Shown: piece after piece, positions 23,521 through 32,429 of the stretch
Position numbering within the stretch: position 1 is the first letter of the stretch
Layout: the number at the start of each line of letters is the position of its first letter
Source: Niabella beijingensis
Lineage (GTDB): Bacteria > Bacteroidota > Bacteroidia > Chitinophagales > Chitinophagaceae
DNA: 64,000 bases
Direction: 5' to 3'
NCBI RefSeq assembly: GCF_020034665.1
Contig: NZ_JAIQDI010000001.1
Span: 930,001-994,000 of the forward strand
The notes under the pieces: generated by a model
Database searches by the model: none
What the model was told of the DNA's origin: nothing
The model's input: only the letters and a program-made list of their open reading frames with translations
Made by a program: the position numbers and the translations under genes

Positions 23521-26291
23521 TTGGCTTCCGGGTTTGATGAAAAATCAAAATACAATACCATTTTCAACGCCCTGCCGGGATCTTTCTCATAATCATAAAA
23601 TATATTCTTCTGACCCATTGGACCCGTCGTTTCGCTGGTCTGTGTTTTATTCCCAATTGCAGGGATCGCCTGCATAAACGAAATAGCACCATCCGGAAAA
23701 AGCGGTTCATAATTATGCCAGGGGTCGGTCTTTGGCGCTGCGGAGAACAACCGCAAAAACAAACCTTCTGTTTCCGTAGCTACGGCAAAGCGCTGATCCG
23801 ATCCATTAAAGTATCCCCCGTAAAAATTGGAATAATACCCTTTAAACTCAGGATATACCCATTGTTCACCGGTTTCCGTATTATTATATTGTTTGTTCCA
23901 GACACCAAAAGCAGTGCCCTTCATCCGGTTCTTCCAGACCCGGTAAGGGCCGTTACCCATATAGGTTACCGAGCGCATCTGCGATTCCGGGTAATCAAAA
24001 TTCACGCCCAGCATGTTGGTATGCAATGCCAGCGGAAAATAATGCACGTCCATCCGCACCCAGCCACTGGGATAAATGGTCCACTGCAACGTATTGAAGC
24101 TTTCTTTTTTATCAAATGCCGATTCAATAATGAGGTTCTTTCCCTCAAAGCGGTGCGAAAAGTTTTTGAAGTTGGTAATGCCTTCCTGGATACGCGGTCC
24201 GTTCGTAAGCGGTATGCTCCGGTTCCCATTTTTTACGGACACCAGCAGCCCCGTATTTTTACTGATGCTGATCTGCAATTCTTTTACCCGGATCTGATAC
24301 AACGAATCCATAGTGTTGATTTGTACGGCGCCTGTTCCCGCTTTCTTTACGATTTCGGCAGCCTTCTTACCGGGCAGACTGATCGGAAAACTCCAGGTAA
24401 AAAGCTCCATTTGGTTCCGGTCCTTAACCGTTACGTACAATGCATCATAGGTGTTCCAGTCTTCAGGCAGCTTCAGCTCCAGCAGCCCTTTGGCACCCGG
24501 AGCAATGGATGGCGCAGCAGCTCCTCCTTTTTTATTCGTTAGGGTAGTGTGGCCAAACCGTTTCAGTTCCCAGCTAAAACTACATTGATCCAGGTTGGTA
24601 TACAGGTAGCGGTTCTCTATCGTTAACCGGCCATCAAAATCCGGGGTCATCTCCCTTCGCTCAAAATATACCGGACTCCAGATCTGCTTCACGGCATAAA
24701 AACTGCCTTCCTTTTCATGATGCGGTCCCAGAATGCCATCCGCACCCCGGTGCTTATCGGTATCCAGCGAATCATTCAGGTCTTTCCGCACCACCGCCTG
24801 GTCAGCAAAATCCCATAAGAAGCCTCCGGCATGCAGCGGATCCCGCCACATTTTATCCCAGTAGTCTTCCAGCCCCGCACCGTGCCCGCCATCGTATTGT
24901 CCATGCAAAAATTCGGTGGGCAGTACAATATCATGCCCGTTATCATAATTGCCGATCCCGTAATTGTATTGCCGGTAATGCTGTGTTTCGATACCGTTGA
25001 ACAATTGCCAGGGATGCACCACCGGCCGTTGTTGCGGGTCAAACTCCGTAAACAGCGAATCGAGATCAATATTATGTCCGCCCTCATTGCCGTTCGACCA
25101 GAGTACGATCGAAGGATGATTGATATCATGACCGATCATCTCCTTCAGCAGCTTTGTTCCGGCAGGCGTATCATAATGACCGTGCCAGCCGGCCAGCTCA
25201 TCCATCACGAACAATCCCAGTGAATCGCATACATCCAGAAAATGATCATCCGGCGGGTAATGACTCATCCGTACGGCATTCATGTTCATTTCTTTTATCA
25301 GTAATACATCTTCAATACTGTTCTGCTTACTCAATGTGCGCCCTGTTTCCGGCCGGAAGGAATGCCGGTTGATGCCTTTGAATTTTACCTTCACCCCATT
25401 TACATAAATCCCATCCCGCTTGCGGAGCTCCACTGTACGGAAACCAAATTTTTGGGATACCTGGTGAACCGGTTGGTTATTTTTATACAAGGTAAAAACG
25501 GCGGTATACAATTCCGGTGTTTCCGGTGTCCATGGCTTAACAGCATTTGCCTTGCCCTTTACAAAAAGGGTATCCTTTTGCAGATCAAAAGTGCCGGGTA
25601 TGTTATCAGGCAGTTTTTCTCCTTCTCTATTGTAGAACTCGACCCTCACCAGCGCCTGTTTGGATGCATTGGTATTGATCACGGTAGTGAACAACCCATC
25701 CGCTCCCGCATTGATGGATACATGGCTGATATGCTGCTGTGGCAACGCTTCCAGCCATACCGGGCGAAAGATACCGCCAAAGATCCAGAAGTCGCCCTCG
25801 CGCTCAGCTGCATTCACCGATTTATTAGCCGAATGCTTAGCCACCGTTACTTCCAGCAGGTTTTCTTTTCCATATTTCAATAGCTTACTGATATCATACC
25901 GGAATGCATAAAAGGCGCCCTGGTGCAAGGGCCCGGCCGTCTTTCCGTTTACTTTTACCTCGGCATCCGTCATCACGCCTTCAAAAACAATGTTCACCAT
26001 TTTAGCTTTCCAATCCGCAGGAACAGTAAAGCGGTGTTTGTACAAGCCTTGTTCTTTTCCCTTAGCACTGTCTTTGGCAAAGCCGTAATTGTAGTTCCCA
26101 AAGCCCTGTAACTCCCAGCAGGAGGGCACTCCAATGGTCGTCCATTTATTGGCATTCATTCCGCCGGTGCAATAAAAATCCCATTGCACCCTATCATCGC
26201 TGCCTTTACCGGAGAGGTATTGCACTTCCGTTTGCTGGGCATTGGCGCTCACAAAGAGGAATAAGAAAAATATATAAATAAGTCTGCGCAT
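23517..26291 (-). CDS. GH2 beta-galactosidase-type glycosidase, secreted
   Basis: 924 residues. Signal peptide (MRRLIYIFFLFLFVSANAQ), then the GH2 order: sugar-binding sandwich (WTTIGVPSCWELQGFGNYNYGF), Ig-like domain, and TIM barrel with RMSHYPPDDHFLDVCDSLGLFVMDE, acid/base Glu in LWSNGNEGGH, and nucleophile Glu candidate in PTEFLHG. C-terminal small-chain domains include a NGPYRVWKNR motif typical of LacZ-like enzymes. GH2 enzymes in pectin loci include beta-galactosidases, beta-glucuronidases and arabinosidases; LacZ-like features favour galactosidase. ATGA overlap with the following GH78. Confidence 0.9.
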   Translation of the reverse strand: MRRLIYIFFLFLFVSANAQQTEVQYLSGKGSDDRVQWDFYCTGGMNANKWTTIGVPSCWELQGFGNYNYGFAKDSAKGKEQGLYKHRFTVPADWKAKMVNIVFEGVMTDAEVKVNGKTAGPLHQGAFYAFRYDISKLLKYGKENLLEVTVAKHSANKSVNAAEREGDFWIFGGIFRPVWLEALPQQHISHVSINAGADGLFTTVINTNASKQALVRVEFYNREGEKLPDNIPGTFDLQKDTLFVKGKANAVKPWTPETPELYTAVFTLYKNNQPVHQVSQKFGFRTVELRKRDGIYVNGVKVKFKGINRHSFRPETGRTLSKQNSIEDVLLIKEMNMNAVRMSHYPPDDHFLDVCDSLGLFVMDELAGWHGHYDTPAGTKLLKEMIGHDINHPSIVLWSNGNEGGHNIDLDSLFTEFDPQQRPVVHPWQLFNGIETQHYRQYNYGIGNYDNGHDIVLPTEFLHGQYDGGHGAGLEDYWDKMWRDPLHAGGFLWDFADQAVVRKDLNDSLDTDKHRGADGILGPHHEKEGSFYAVKQIWSPVYFERREMTPDFDGRLTIENRYLYTNLDQCSFSWELKRFGHTTLTNKKGGAAAPSIAPGAKGLLELKLPEDWNTYDALYVTVKDRNQMELFTWSFPISLPGKKAAEIVKKAGTGAVQINTMDSLYQIRVKELQISISKNTGLLVSVKNGNRSIPLTNGPRIQEGITNFKNFSHRFEGKNLIIESAFDKKESFNTLQWTIYPSGWVRMDVHYFPLALHTNMLGVNFDYPESQMRSVTYMGNGPYRVWKNRMKGTAFGVWNKQYNNTETGEQWVYPEFKGYYSNFYGGYFNGSDQRFAVATETEGLFLRLFSAAPKTDPWHNYEPLFPDGAISFMQAIPAIGNKTQTSETTGPMGQKNIFYDYEKDPGRALKMVLYFDFSSNPEAK

Positions 26292-26513
26292 GTTTTTATT
26301 TTGTCATCGGCAGTGCTGCTATCGGCTTCCTTGTGTCACTCACTGCAACGGCAGTGCATATCCCGGCTTTTGTCTTTATATTCCCGGGCATCATCTTGCC
26401 GTGGCCTCCCGGCCAGTGCAGCACTGCCACTTTGTTACCTAATGGCAGCGTAACAATGCAGGCAGGAGATTTTTCCGCTACGCTCCGGTCGAAATGACGG
26501 CATAATAATTATC
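26292..26513. other. intergenic spacer with hairpins and an open remnant frame
   Basis: Contains GGCAGTGCTGC near 26310 and its inverse GCAGCACTGCC near 26420, ACTGCAACGGCAGT (26342-26355) and a TTTTCCGCTACGCTCCGGTCGAAATGAC-type dispersed repeat near 26470-26500. The minus strand has an open frame of about 55 codons (…VAVLHWPGGHGKMMPGN…) ending 7 bases before the GH2 start, without a credible start codon; either a decayed gene tail or chance. Confidence 0.4.
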
Positions 26514-27962
26514 TCACTCCGCATTGAAAGATTTATTTAACTTATCATCCGTCCGGAACGGCAATGCCGGCAAGCCATCCTTGTTGTACAATGCAGGTGG
26601 GGCATCCTCCCGCCAGGCATAACGCACGGCCTGCGGCGCTGTTACTCCTGCTGCATGCACCCAAACCTTATTATCTTTAATGAGGGCAGCTGCTTTTGTA
26701 TACACTCCTTTTTCATTCTCCACTTCAAAGCCCTGCAATGTCGTTCCATCTTTGCTCATCAGCCCTTTTCCCTTATGGTCAAAATCGATCACAAATGTAT
26801 TTCCTTTTTTTACAGCGCTTTTAAATACCGGGCCCATTGCGGCCGCTGTGCTCACTTTATAGGTGGCACTGAGCGCCGCGCCTGCCAGTCGTTTTCCCAG
26901 GTCCCATTTGTTTACCGGGTGCAGGTCAGCCGGATCATCGTTAAGGTCCAGGGTACTGATCATGGCCGTATGGGGCATCTTTAATACTGCTGCCTGTGCC
27001 TCCCAGAACTCCGGCTCGCTGTACACGGTGTAAGGCCGGTCAGTGGCTTTGGAATAATAATAGGGTGCGATCTGCACATAGTAAAAAGGCAGCTGCTCAT
27101 TGTTCCACTGTTTACGCCAGTAGTTGATCAGCGCCTTCATTTTATAGCTGTATTGCAGCCGCTCATTTAAAAAACAGTTGGACTCTCCCTGGTACCATAA
27201 AAACCCCTTCAGGGCAAACGGTATCAATGGCTCAATCATCGTAGTATAGAACTTACCGGGGTCGCCATCTATTTTGTGCGTGCTGTCTTTTTGTTCCCGG
27301 AAAAACTCCAGTGCGGTAAAAGCCTCCCGCGGCATCCAGGGTTCAATGCGGCTACCGGGTATAGCCGCTGAGATCACGCCTACTGGTACTTTCAGCTTTG
27401 CCTGTAATTCCTTTGCAAAAAAATAACCGGCTGCCGAAAAGCTGCGCAGCGCCGTTCCTTCCGCCACATTCCATCCGGAGTGGGTGGCATCGGGTGTCAT
27501 TTTCTTACGCTCGGCTAAAAAGATGCGGATACGGGTATTATGTGCCGTTTCCAGTTCGTCAACCGGCCAGTCTGCGCCCGGCGGCGGTTGCAGCTTACCG
27601 ATCTTCCGCATGGCAAACTCCATATTCGATTGTCCCGAGCAAAGCCATACCTCCCCTACCAGGATGTTTTGCAATCTTATTGTTTCATTACCTGACCGGA
27701 TGTCGAGAACAGCCGGTTCAAAAGATGCGTTCTCCGGCTTCAGCACAATCTTCCAGCTTCCGGAGGCATCGGCCCTGGTTTCCTGTTGCTGTTTTTTAAA
27801 CCGTACGGCTACAACTCCGCCTGCTTTAGCCTGCCCCCATACCGGCAATGGCTGTCCCTGCTGCAATACCATATTATGCCCGATGATCTTTGCAACGGTC
27901 AATTGTGCATTCAGCTTTGTCAGCAGCACTGTCATCAATATTATCGTCAGCCCGTATCTCAT
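26514..27962 (-). CDS. sialate O-acetylesterase-like SGNH hydrolase, secreted
   Basis: About 482 residues from ATG 27962 (signal MRYGLTIILMTVLLTKLNAQ). The nucleophile block is CSGQSNM, followed by the block with GYFFAKEL and the later GFLWYQGESN, and a downstream DLHPVNKWDLG carrying the catalytic Asp-x-x-His pair, as in SASA/DUF303 family esterases. These remove O-acetyl groups, in PULs usually from plant glycans rather than sialic acid. The start overlaps the stop of the upstream gene by one base (TAATG), so translation is coupled. Target acetyl group unknown; RG-II carries acetylated sugars (known), which fits. Confidence 0.87.
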   Translation of the reverse strand: MRYGLTIILMTVLLTKLNAQLTVAKIIGHNMVLQQGQPLPVWGQAKAGGVVAVRFKKQQQETRADASGSWKIVLKPENASFEPAVLDIRSGNETIRLQNILVGEVWLCSGQSNMEFAMRKIGKLQPPPGADWPVDELETAHNTRIRIFLAERKKMTPDATHSGWNVAEGTALRSFSAAGYFFAKELQAKLKVPVGVISAAIPGSRIEPWMPREAFTALEFFREQKDSTHKIDGDPGKFYTTMIEPLIPFALKGFLWYQGESNCFLNERLQYSYKMKALINYWRKQWNNEQLPFYYVQIAPYYYSKATDRPYTVYSEPEFWEAQAAVLKMPHTAMISTLDLNDDPADLHPVNKWDLGKRLAGAALSATYKVSTAAAMGPVFKSAVKKGNTFVIDFDHKGKGLMSKDGTTLQGFEVENEKGVYTKAAALIKDNKVWVHAAGVTAPQAVRYAWREDAPPALYNKDGLPALPFRTDDKLNKSFNAE

Positions 27963-29485
27963 TATAATATTCCTGTGATTTTTGTCAGCCGCTTTGTTCG
28001 TTGTACCAGTTTGCCATCTGCCCAAACAGATAAGCCTTTCCCTTTATCGTATTTTTTTCCGGTCTTATCCCAGATGATCGTAATGATCTTTCCGTGATAC
28101 AATACATTGTCCAGGGCAAACCAATCCCATTCGCCTGCGGGAAGCAGCGGATTCACTTCGATCCGGTTATCCGCCCGGGGGCGTAATCCTGCCAGCCCGG
28201 TGATCACCAGGTCGTTAAAGGTGGAATGATTATAATACCGCCCACGCTCATCGGCGGTCAGCCATTTGCCGGTTTTCTCATCCATGTACTCGCCGATATA
28301 AGGTTGACCATTCGCGTATTGGGAAAGGGCATATTTCCGCAGCTGCTGATAGTAATCCTTTTTGCTGACAACCTTTTGCTGATAATGGTTCAGCAGGTTG
28401 GCCATGGCCGTTAATGTTTGTGCCGTGGCGAAGGGCCATACGGCGCCGTCCCACTCGCATTTGCAACAACCGTGGGTACGGAACCCGGGGTGACTGCGAT
28501 CGGCTGTGGTGATGCCCGCCGGTGCATTAAAATGGGCCACATCCATCAACCGGCTCCAGGCCCTGCTGTATTGCGCATCCGGCAGATTAAAATACCAGGG
28601 AATAAACCCGATCTCCTCCATTACGTTCGCCAGTGTATCAGCCGGTTGTTTCCGTACTTCAAAAAACTGTGCCTTATCATTCCACAGTTCCCGCTGCACC
28701 AGTTGCTTTAAGGTATCAGCCTTGGCTTCGTACAACTGTCGCGCAACATTATCACCCGTTAGCGCTGCAATACCGGATAAGGCCTTTGCATTCCCATACA
28801 TATATCCATTAATGGAGGGACGCGGATTCTTTTCCTTACGTCCGCCGCTGATGGTCTCCTCCATGGCGTCCCGCACATCATATTGCCAGAACAGGCCGCC
28901 GGGGTATCGCTTCTCGGCTTCCCAGGCCTCGTAATCGGCCCGCAGGTCCGGGAACATCTTTTTTATAAAGGCCGCATCTCCGTTTACCAGGTACCTATTG
29001 TATAGCGCGTCTGTGTTCCAGCTGCTGTAAAACCGCAGTTTCTTTAAGGGCTTACCATCGTTACCACGATACCAGGTTAGTACATCCTCATCCAGGTAGC
29101 GCTGGTCATGCAGCCAGCGGCTTTCATAAATATGATGCCCCAATGCACTGCTGATGAGATTGTATTTATCCGCATACGACCGCTGGATCAGAAATTCGGT
29201 AAAGGCAAAGCCCTGCGGGGTTTGTTTAATGTGCTTGCGAAGGGTCCACCAACGAAAATAATAGATCTCCTCCAATTTTTTATCCGGGCACTCAAACAGG
29301 GGAATATTTTGCTGCATCCAGTTCCAGGAGTCTGTATTGGGTATGGCCTGTATCACCGGTTCCTGCTCCATAGCGTTAAAATGATCCACGTAGTGTTTAA
29401 AGGCTGCCGGTTGCAACACCTGCGCCTGGGCTGCAGCCGCTGCCATCAGCAAAAAGAAAATACCATTGAAAATTTTTATACGCAT
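27962..29485 (-). CDS. MGH1-like (alpha/alpha)6 glycosidase, secreted
   Basis: 507 residues with signal peptide (MRIKIFNGIFFLLMAAAAAQAQ). The body is an (alpha/alpha)6 toroid of the GH63/mannosylglycerate hydrolase-like type: WNTDALYNRYLVNGDAAF, GGLFWQYDVRDAMEETISGGR, ARPSINGYMYGNAKALSGIA, CCKCEWDGAVWPFATAQTLTA, YNHSTFNDLVITGLAGLRP and a C-terminal sandwich. Acidic residues in RDAMEE and in EWDGAVWPF are candidates for catalysis. The RG-II family GH142 (beta-L-arabinofuranosidase) also has this fold, so it is a possible assignment, not established. Coupled to the downstream esterase. Confidence 0.75.
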   Translation of the reverse strand: MRIKIFNGIFFLLMAAAAAQAQVLQPAAFKHYVDHFNAMEQEPVIQAIPNTDSWNWMQQNIPLFECPDKKLEEIYYFRWWTLRKHIKQTPQGFAFTEFLIQRSYADKYNLISSALGHHIYESRWLHDQRYLDEDVLTWYRGNDGKPLKKLRFYSSWNTDALYNRYLVNGDAAFIKKMFPDLRADYEAWEAEKRYPGGLFWQYDVRDAMEETISGGRKEKNPRPSINGYMYGNAKALSGIAALTGDNVARQLYEAKADTLKQLVQRELWNDKAQFFEVRKQPADTLANVMEEIGFIPWYFNLPDAQYSRAWSRLMDVAHFNAPAGITTADRSHPGFRTHGCCKCEWDGAVWPFATAQTLTAMANLLNHYQQKVVSKKDYYQQLRKYALSQYANGQPYIGEYMDEKTGKWLTADERGRYYNHSTFNDLVITGLAGLRPRADNRIEVNPLLPAGEWDWFALDNVLYHGKIITIIWDKTGKKYDKGKGLSVWADGKLVQRTKRLTKITGIL

Positions 29486-29491
29486 GTACTG

Positions 29492-31372
29492 CTATTGCTT
29501 TGCTGTTCTGAAATACCCAACCCTGTAAACGGCTTTCTTATCTTTTTCCCCAGCCCCGGGCAGATCGTACTCCTGATCAGTGGGCGTATCTGCATCAGGA
29601 AATCTTCGCACCGGTCCTGTTCTGAAGGTAACGTGATGGATCTTATGCACCGGCGCAAAGAAAATACCGTTCACCGGTTTACCTCCATTGACCGAAACGG
29701 TATAAAACCGCTTTTCCGCATCCAGTTCAATCACAAAATCATATGTCTTTCCGGCTTCGTAGGTTGCCAGCCCCCGGTCCCGGTAACCCGCCTTTGTAAT
29801 GATGGCTTCGGTTGAATCAAAGGAGATCCGCACAGCAGCCGTATTTTTTGCATCCTGCAATTCAATATCCAGCCGGCCATTTGTTGTTTGCCCCGGCGTT
29901 ACACTAAACTCCAATTTCATTTTTGCAGCTTCCGGCACTACCCGTTCGGCTTTCGCTACATCAAACGGATCATAATCCGTAAGTGCCAATACTTTTTTGC
30001 CATTCAGCATTTCGATGGCAACTGGCGCCCATAGCGGGCTGTACACATTCCAGCGCTGCAATTCTTCGCCCGGCTTCAATGCATCAAAATCGTCCGCCAC
30101 ATCAGCTGTCACTTCACTTGTTACCGGAACCGGGATCTTTGCCACCCAGATATCTTCTTTATTCATGCTATAGCTCACCCATATACGATCTTCCGGAGCT
30201 TTGCCGTTTATTTCCTGTATGCCCCGTACATATTGCGGTCCATAGCTTTTATAGGCTCCGCCATACCGGAGCGATGTGATCTCACCATTCACCAGCAGCA
30301 GGTTCTTATAATGCAGGCCATCATCACTCACCGATAACGCCAGGGGCCATCGAAATTCCGAAGGATTGTATACGGTTATGTATTTACCATCACCTGTTCT
30401 TTGTCCCCAGATCTTTGCATTGGCATTTACAAATCCGGGCGCGCGGGTAGGCATGTATTCCCAGCTTTTGCCTTCATTGCTGCTGACGCTGGTCAATGCA
30501 TACTTCCAAAGTCCTACTACACGTCCGTCCGGCAGATGGTAGTAATTAAAGGCTTTATAATCTTTTTTCAGCGGGATCAGCGGATCGTTACGGTCGGCTT
30601 CCTCCACCATCTGCTGCATCAGCAGCGGTGTAGCCAGGATCTCTTCACAAGCCGCGATCAATCCCTTGTCCTTTGCCTTTTTATAAAACGGGAAATTGGT
30701 GTTCTTTTCGCTGAAACGGTGGTTGTATCGCAGAAAATAGATGGGACCAAAGCTGCCATCCTTCTTTATTTCCCGGATCACCCGCCCCACACCATTGCCA
30801 TCGTTGGGGTCATCTTTTGGCCCCAGGGCGATCCCGTAAAAGCCGAGTGCAAACAACCGTTGTTCTTTGGAAACATAAAAGCCGATCCGCTGGTGCATTA
30901 CGGCAAACCTGTTGTGTGCCACTTCGGTACGACCTTCCTTTACAAAGCCTTCGGGCAGCTTGTATTCCGGGAAAAGCGTTACCGGAGCCGACCACTGATA
31001 ACCATCTTTTGAGGTAACCAGGAAGGTAGCTCCCGGAGCCACATGTTCCCCCACCGGATCGCTTAAAAAATGAAGATAGAAGGTGTTGTTCCAGCTCACC
31101 AGCATGGGCTGGTGATTGTAGGTCCAGTTCATGCCGCCCGCCCACTCCGGGTGCTGCCGGTTGGCGCGGAACACCTGGATATTGTGCACCCCCACGGCCG
31201 GTGTTAATTGCCCGTGGTGATAATCCACATTGGATAAGGTTTTGCCCGTATAGCGGATGGTGTCCTGCTGTGCGTGCAGGATGCATCCGGCTAAAACTAA
31301 AAATGCTGTTATATAATGTTTCAATTGCATGCTGTTTTCCCAGGGTTTCAACCCCGGGCTATATGTTTTCAT
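29492..31372 (-). CDS. secreted beta-propeller plus lectin-like domain, unassigned glycosidase/lyase
   Basis: 626 residues. Start at 31372 overlaps the upstream stop by 4 bp; ATG 31330 (MQLKHYITAFLVLAGCILHAQ) gives a more compact signal with a lipobox-like LAGC. Residues about 45-430 are repeated W/Y-rich blades (FYLHFLSDPVGEH, FLVTSKDGYQWSAPV, NEGKSWEYMP, SVSDDGLHYKN), i.e. a sialidase-type propeller. Residues about 440-626 resemble a concanavalin-like sandwich (VAIEMLNGKKVLAL … FVIELDAEKRFYTVSVNGG). I cannot place it in a numbered family. A propeller gene directly before an (alpha/alpha)6 gene recalls the GH143-GH142 pair of RG-II degraders (inference). Confidence 0.7.
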   Translation of the reverse strand: MKTYSPGLKPWENSMQLKHYITAFLVLAGCILHAQQDTIRYTGKTLSNVDYHHGQLTPAVGVHNIQVFRANRQHPEWAGGMNWTYNHQPMLVSWNNTFYLHFLSDPVGEHVAPGATFLVTSKDGYQWSAPVTLFPEYKLPEGFVKEGRTEVAHNRFAVMHQRIGFYVSKEQRLFALGFYGIALGPKDDPNDGNGVGRVIREIKKDGSFGPIYFLRYNHRFSEKNTNFPFYKKAKDKGLIAACEEILATPLLMQQMVEEADRNDPLIPLKKDYKAFNYYHLPDGRVVGLWKYALTSVSSNEGKSWEYMPTRAPGFVNANAKIWGQRTGDGKYITVYNPSEFRWPLALSVSDDGLHYKNLLLVNGEITSLRYGGAYKSYGPQYVRGIQEINGKAPEDRIWVSYSMNKEDIWVAKIPVPVTSEVTADVADDFDALKPGEELQRWNVYSPLWAPVAIEMLNGKKVLALTDYDPFDVAKAERVVPEAAKMKLEFSVTPGQTTNGRLDIELQDAKNTAAVRISFDSTEAIITKAGYRDRGLATYEAGKTYDFVIELDAEKRFYTVSVNGGKPVNGIFFAPVHKIHHVTFRTGPVRRFPDADTPTDQEYDLPGAGEKDKKAVYRVGYFRTAKQ

Positions 31373-32328
31373 TTTTTAAATTGTTTAACCAATCGCCGCA
31401 CTACCTTTTTCTTCACCGGCACAATTGTGCCATGTTTATGCCCCTCCGGCACCATAACCTGGCCGGTTACGTCCTCAAAATGATGAAAGTCCTTTGTTGC
31501 TTTTACCTCGTAGATCTTTTTACGATACGAATCATAATAGATCAGCCACCGGTCCTTTACTTTCACCACCGAAGGTCCCTCGGTAAAATTGCTGGAGAAC
31601 GGCTTGGATACATTTTGCCAGGGTCCTTCCGCTGTATTTGAAAAAGCTACCTTCAGGTTCCGTTCCGGCCTTGTATTGTCCTTTAACACCAGTACATAAT
31701 CCTTTTTCAGTTTTTTAACGATCACAGCATCGATCACGCTAAAACCCGGATCCAGGAATAGTTTTGATGGGGTGAATGTTTTAAAATCCGTTGTGGTGGT
31801 CATATACATCCGGTGGTTATTGCTATCCTCCTCTGCTCCTCTCTCAAAACGACCGGGAATGGTGCTGGCCCAGATGATCTTATAATCTTTTGCGGCATCG
31901 TCATAAAACAATTCCGGCGCCCATACGTTCACGGTTGCGGGTTCCTGTTCCATCACCGGTATGAATTGCTGCGGGCTCCAGTGCACCAGGTCTTTGGAGG
32001 AAGCATACCCAAATCCTTTATCGCCCCGCCAGCTGCTGGTCCATACCAGGTGAAAGACGCCATCCGGTCCCTGCACCATTGATGGATCGCGCATGACTTT
32101 TTGCTGCCCTACTGCCGGCTTTAGAAAAACCGTATCAAAATCGGTCCAATGATAGCCATCGTAACTGTACAGCATACGCAGACCGGCATCCGCAGGCTCA
32201 TGAAAGGACGTGAAGAGGTAGACCCTATTGGAACAAGCGCTTAGAATGATCGGAATAACAAGTATGTTTACGATTCTTTTCAATGTTGTTACTTTATTGT
32301 TCGCCGCCCCGGGTTTAAAAATAGACAC
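31369..32328 (-). CDS. GH43-like five-bladed propeller lipoprotein
   Basis: 319 residues. Lipobox LSAC after an N-terminal helix (VNILVIPIILSACS) predicts a lipoprotein. The propeller has the clan GH-F pattern: VMRDPSMV with the putative Asp, VWAPELFYD, ASSKDLVHWSPQ, and TEGPSVVKV with the putative acid Glu. GH43 enzymes act mostly on arabinose and xylose linkages. It precedes the larger propeller gene with a 4-bp overlap, and follows GH140 across a 101-base gap holding a hairpin repeat. Subfamily not assigned; GH43_34-like layouts are similar. Confidence 0.78.
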   Translation of the reverse strand: MSIFKPGAANNKVTTLKRIVNILVIPIILSACSNRVYLFTSFHEPADAGLRMLYSYDGYHWTDFDTVFLKPAVGQQKVMRDPSMVQGPDGVFHLVWTSSWRGDKGFGYASSKDLVHWSPQQFIPVMEQEPATVNVWAPELFYDDAAKDYKIIWASTIPGRFERGAEEDSNNHRMYMTTTTDFKTFTPSKLFLDPGFSVIDAVIVKKLKKDYVLVLKDNTRPERNLKVAFSNTAEGPWQNVSKPFSSNFTEGPSVVKVKDRWLIYYDSYRKKIYEVKATKDFHHFEDVTGQVMVPEGHKHGTIVPVKKKVVRRLVKQFKK

Positions 32329-32339
32329 ACCAACCGAAC

Positions 32340-32416
32340 GTCATGCTGAGCGCAGCCGAGGCATCTCCTAAATCCTGAAAGACTTTTCGACTTCGCTACG
32401 CTGCGCTCAAGGTGAC
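32340..32416. repeat. dispersed intergenic hairpin repeat (GTCATGCTGAGCGCAG ... CTGCGCTCA..GTGAC)
   Basis: Imperfect inverted repeat with arms at the two ends and the 'AGACTTTTCGACTTCGCTACGCTGCG' type interior cut into shorter stems. This class is common between Bacteroidota genes. Related copies are near 20089-20112, 26470-26500 and 34683-34790. Confidence 0.65.
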
Positions 32417-32429
32417 GATTGCATGATTC

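Noticed and set aside
26292..26513. Small gene between GH2 and the esterase
   Set aside because: The open frame has no start codon and partly lies in short dispersed repeats; kept only as a spacer note.
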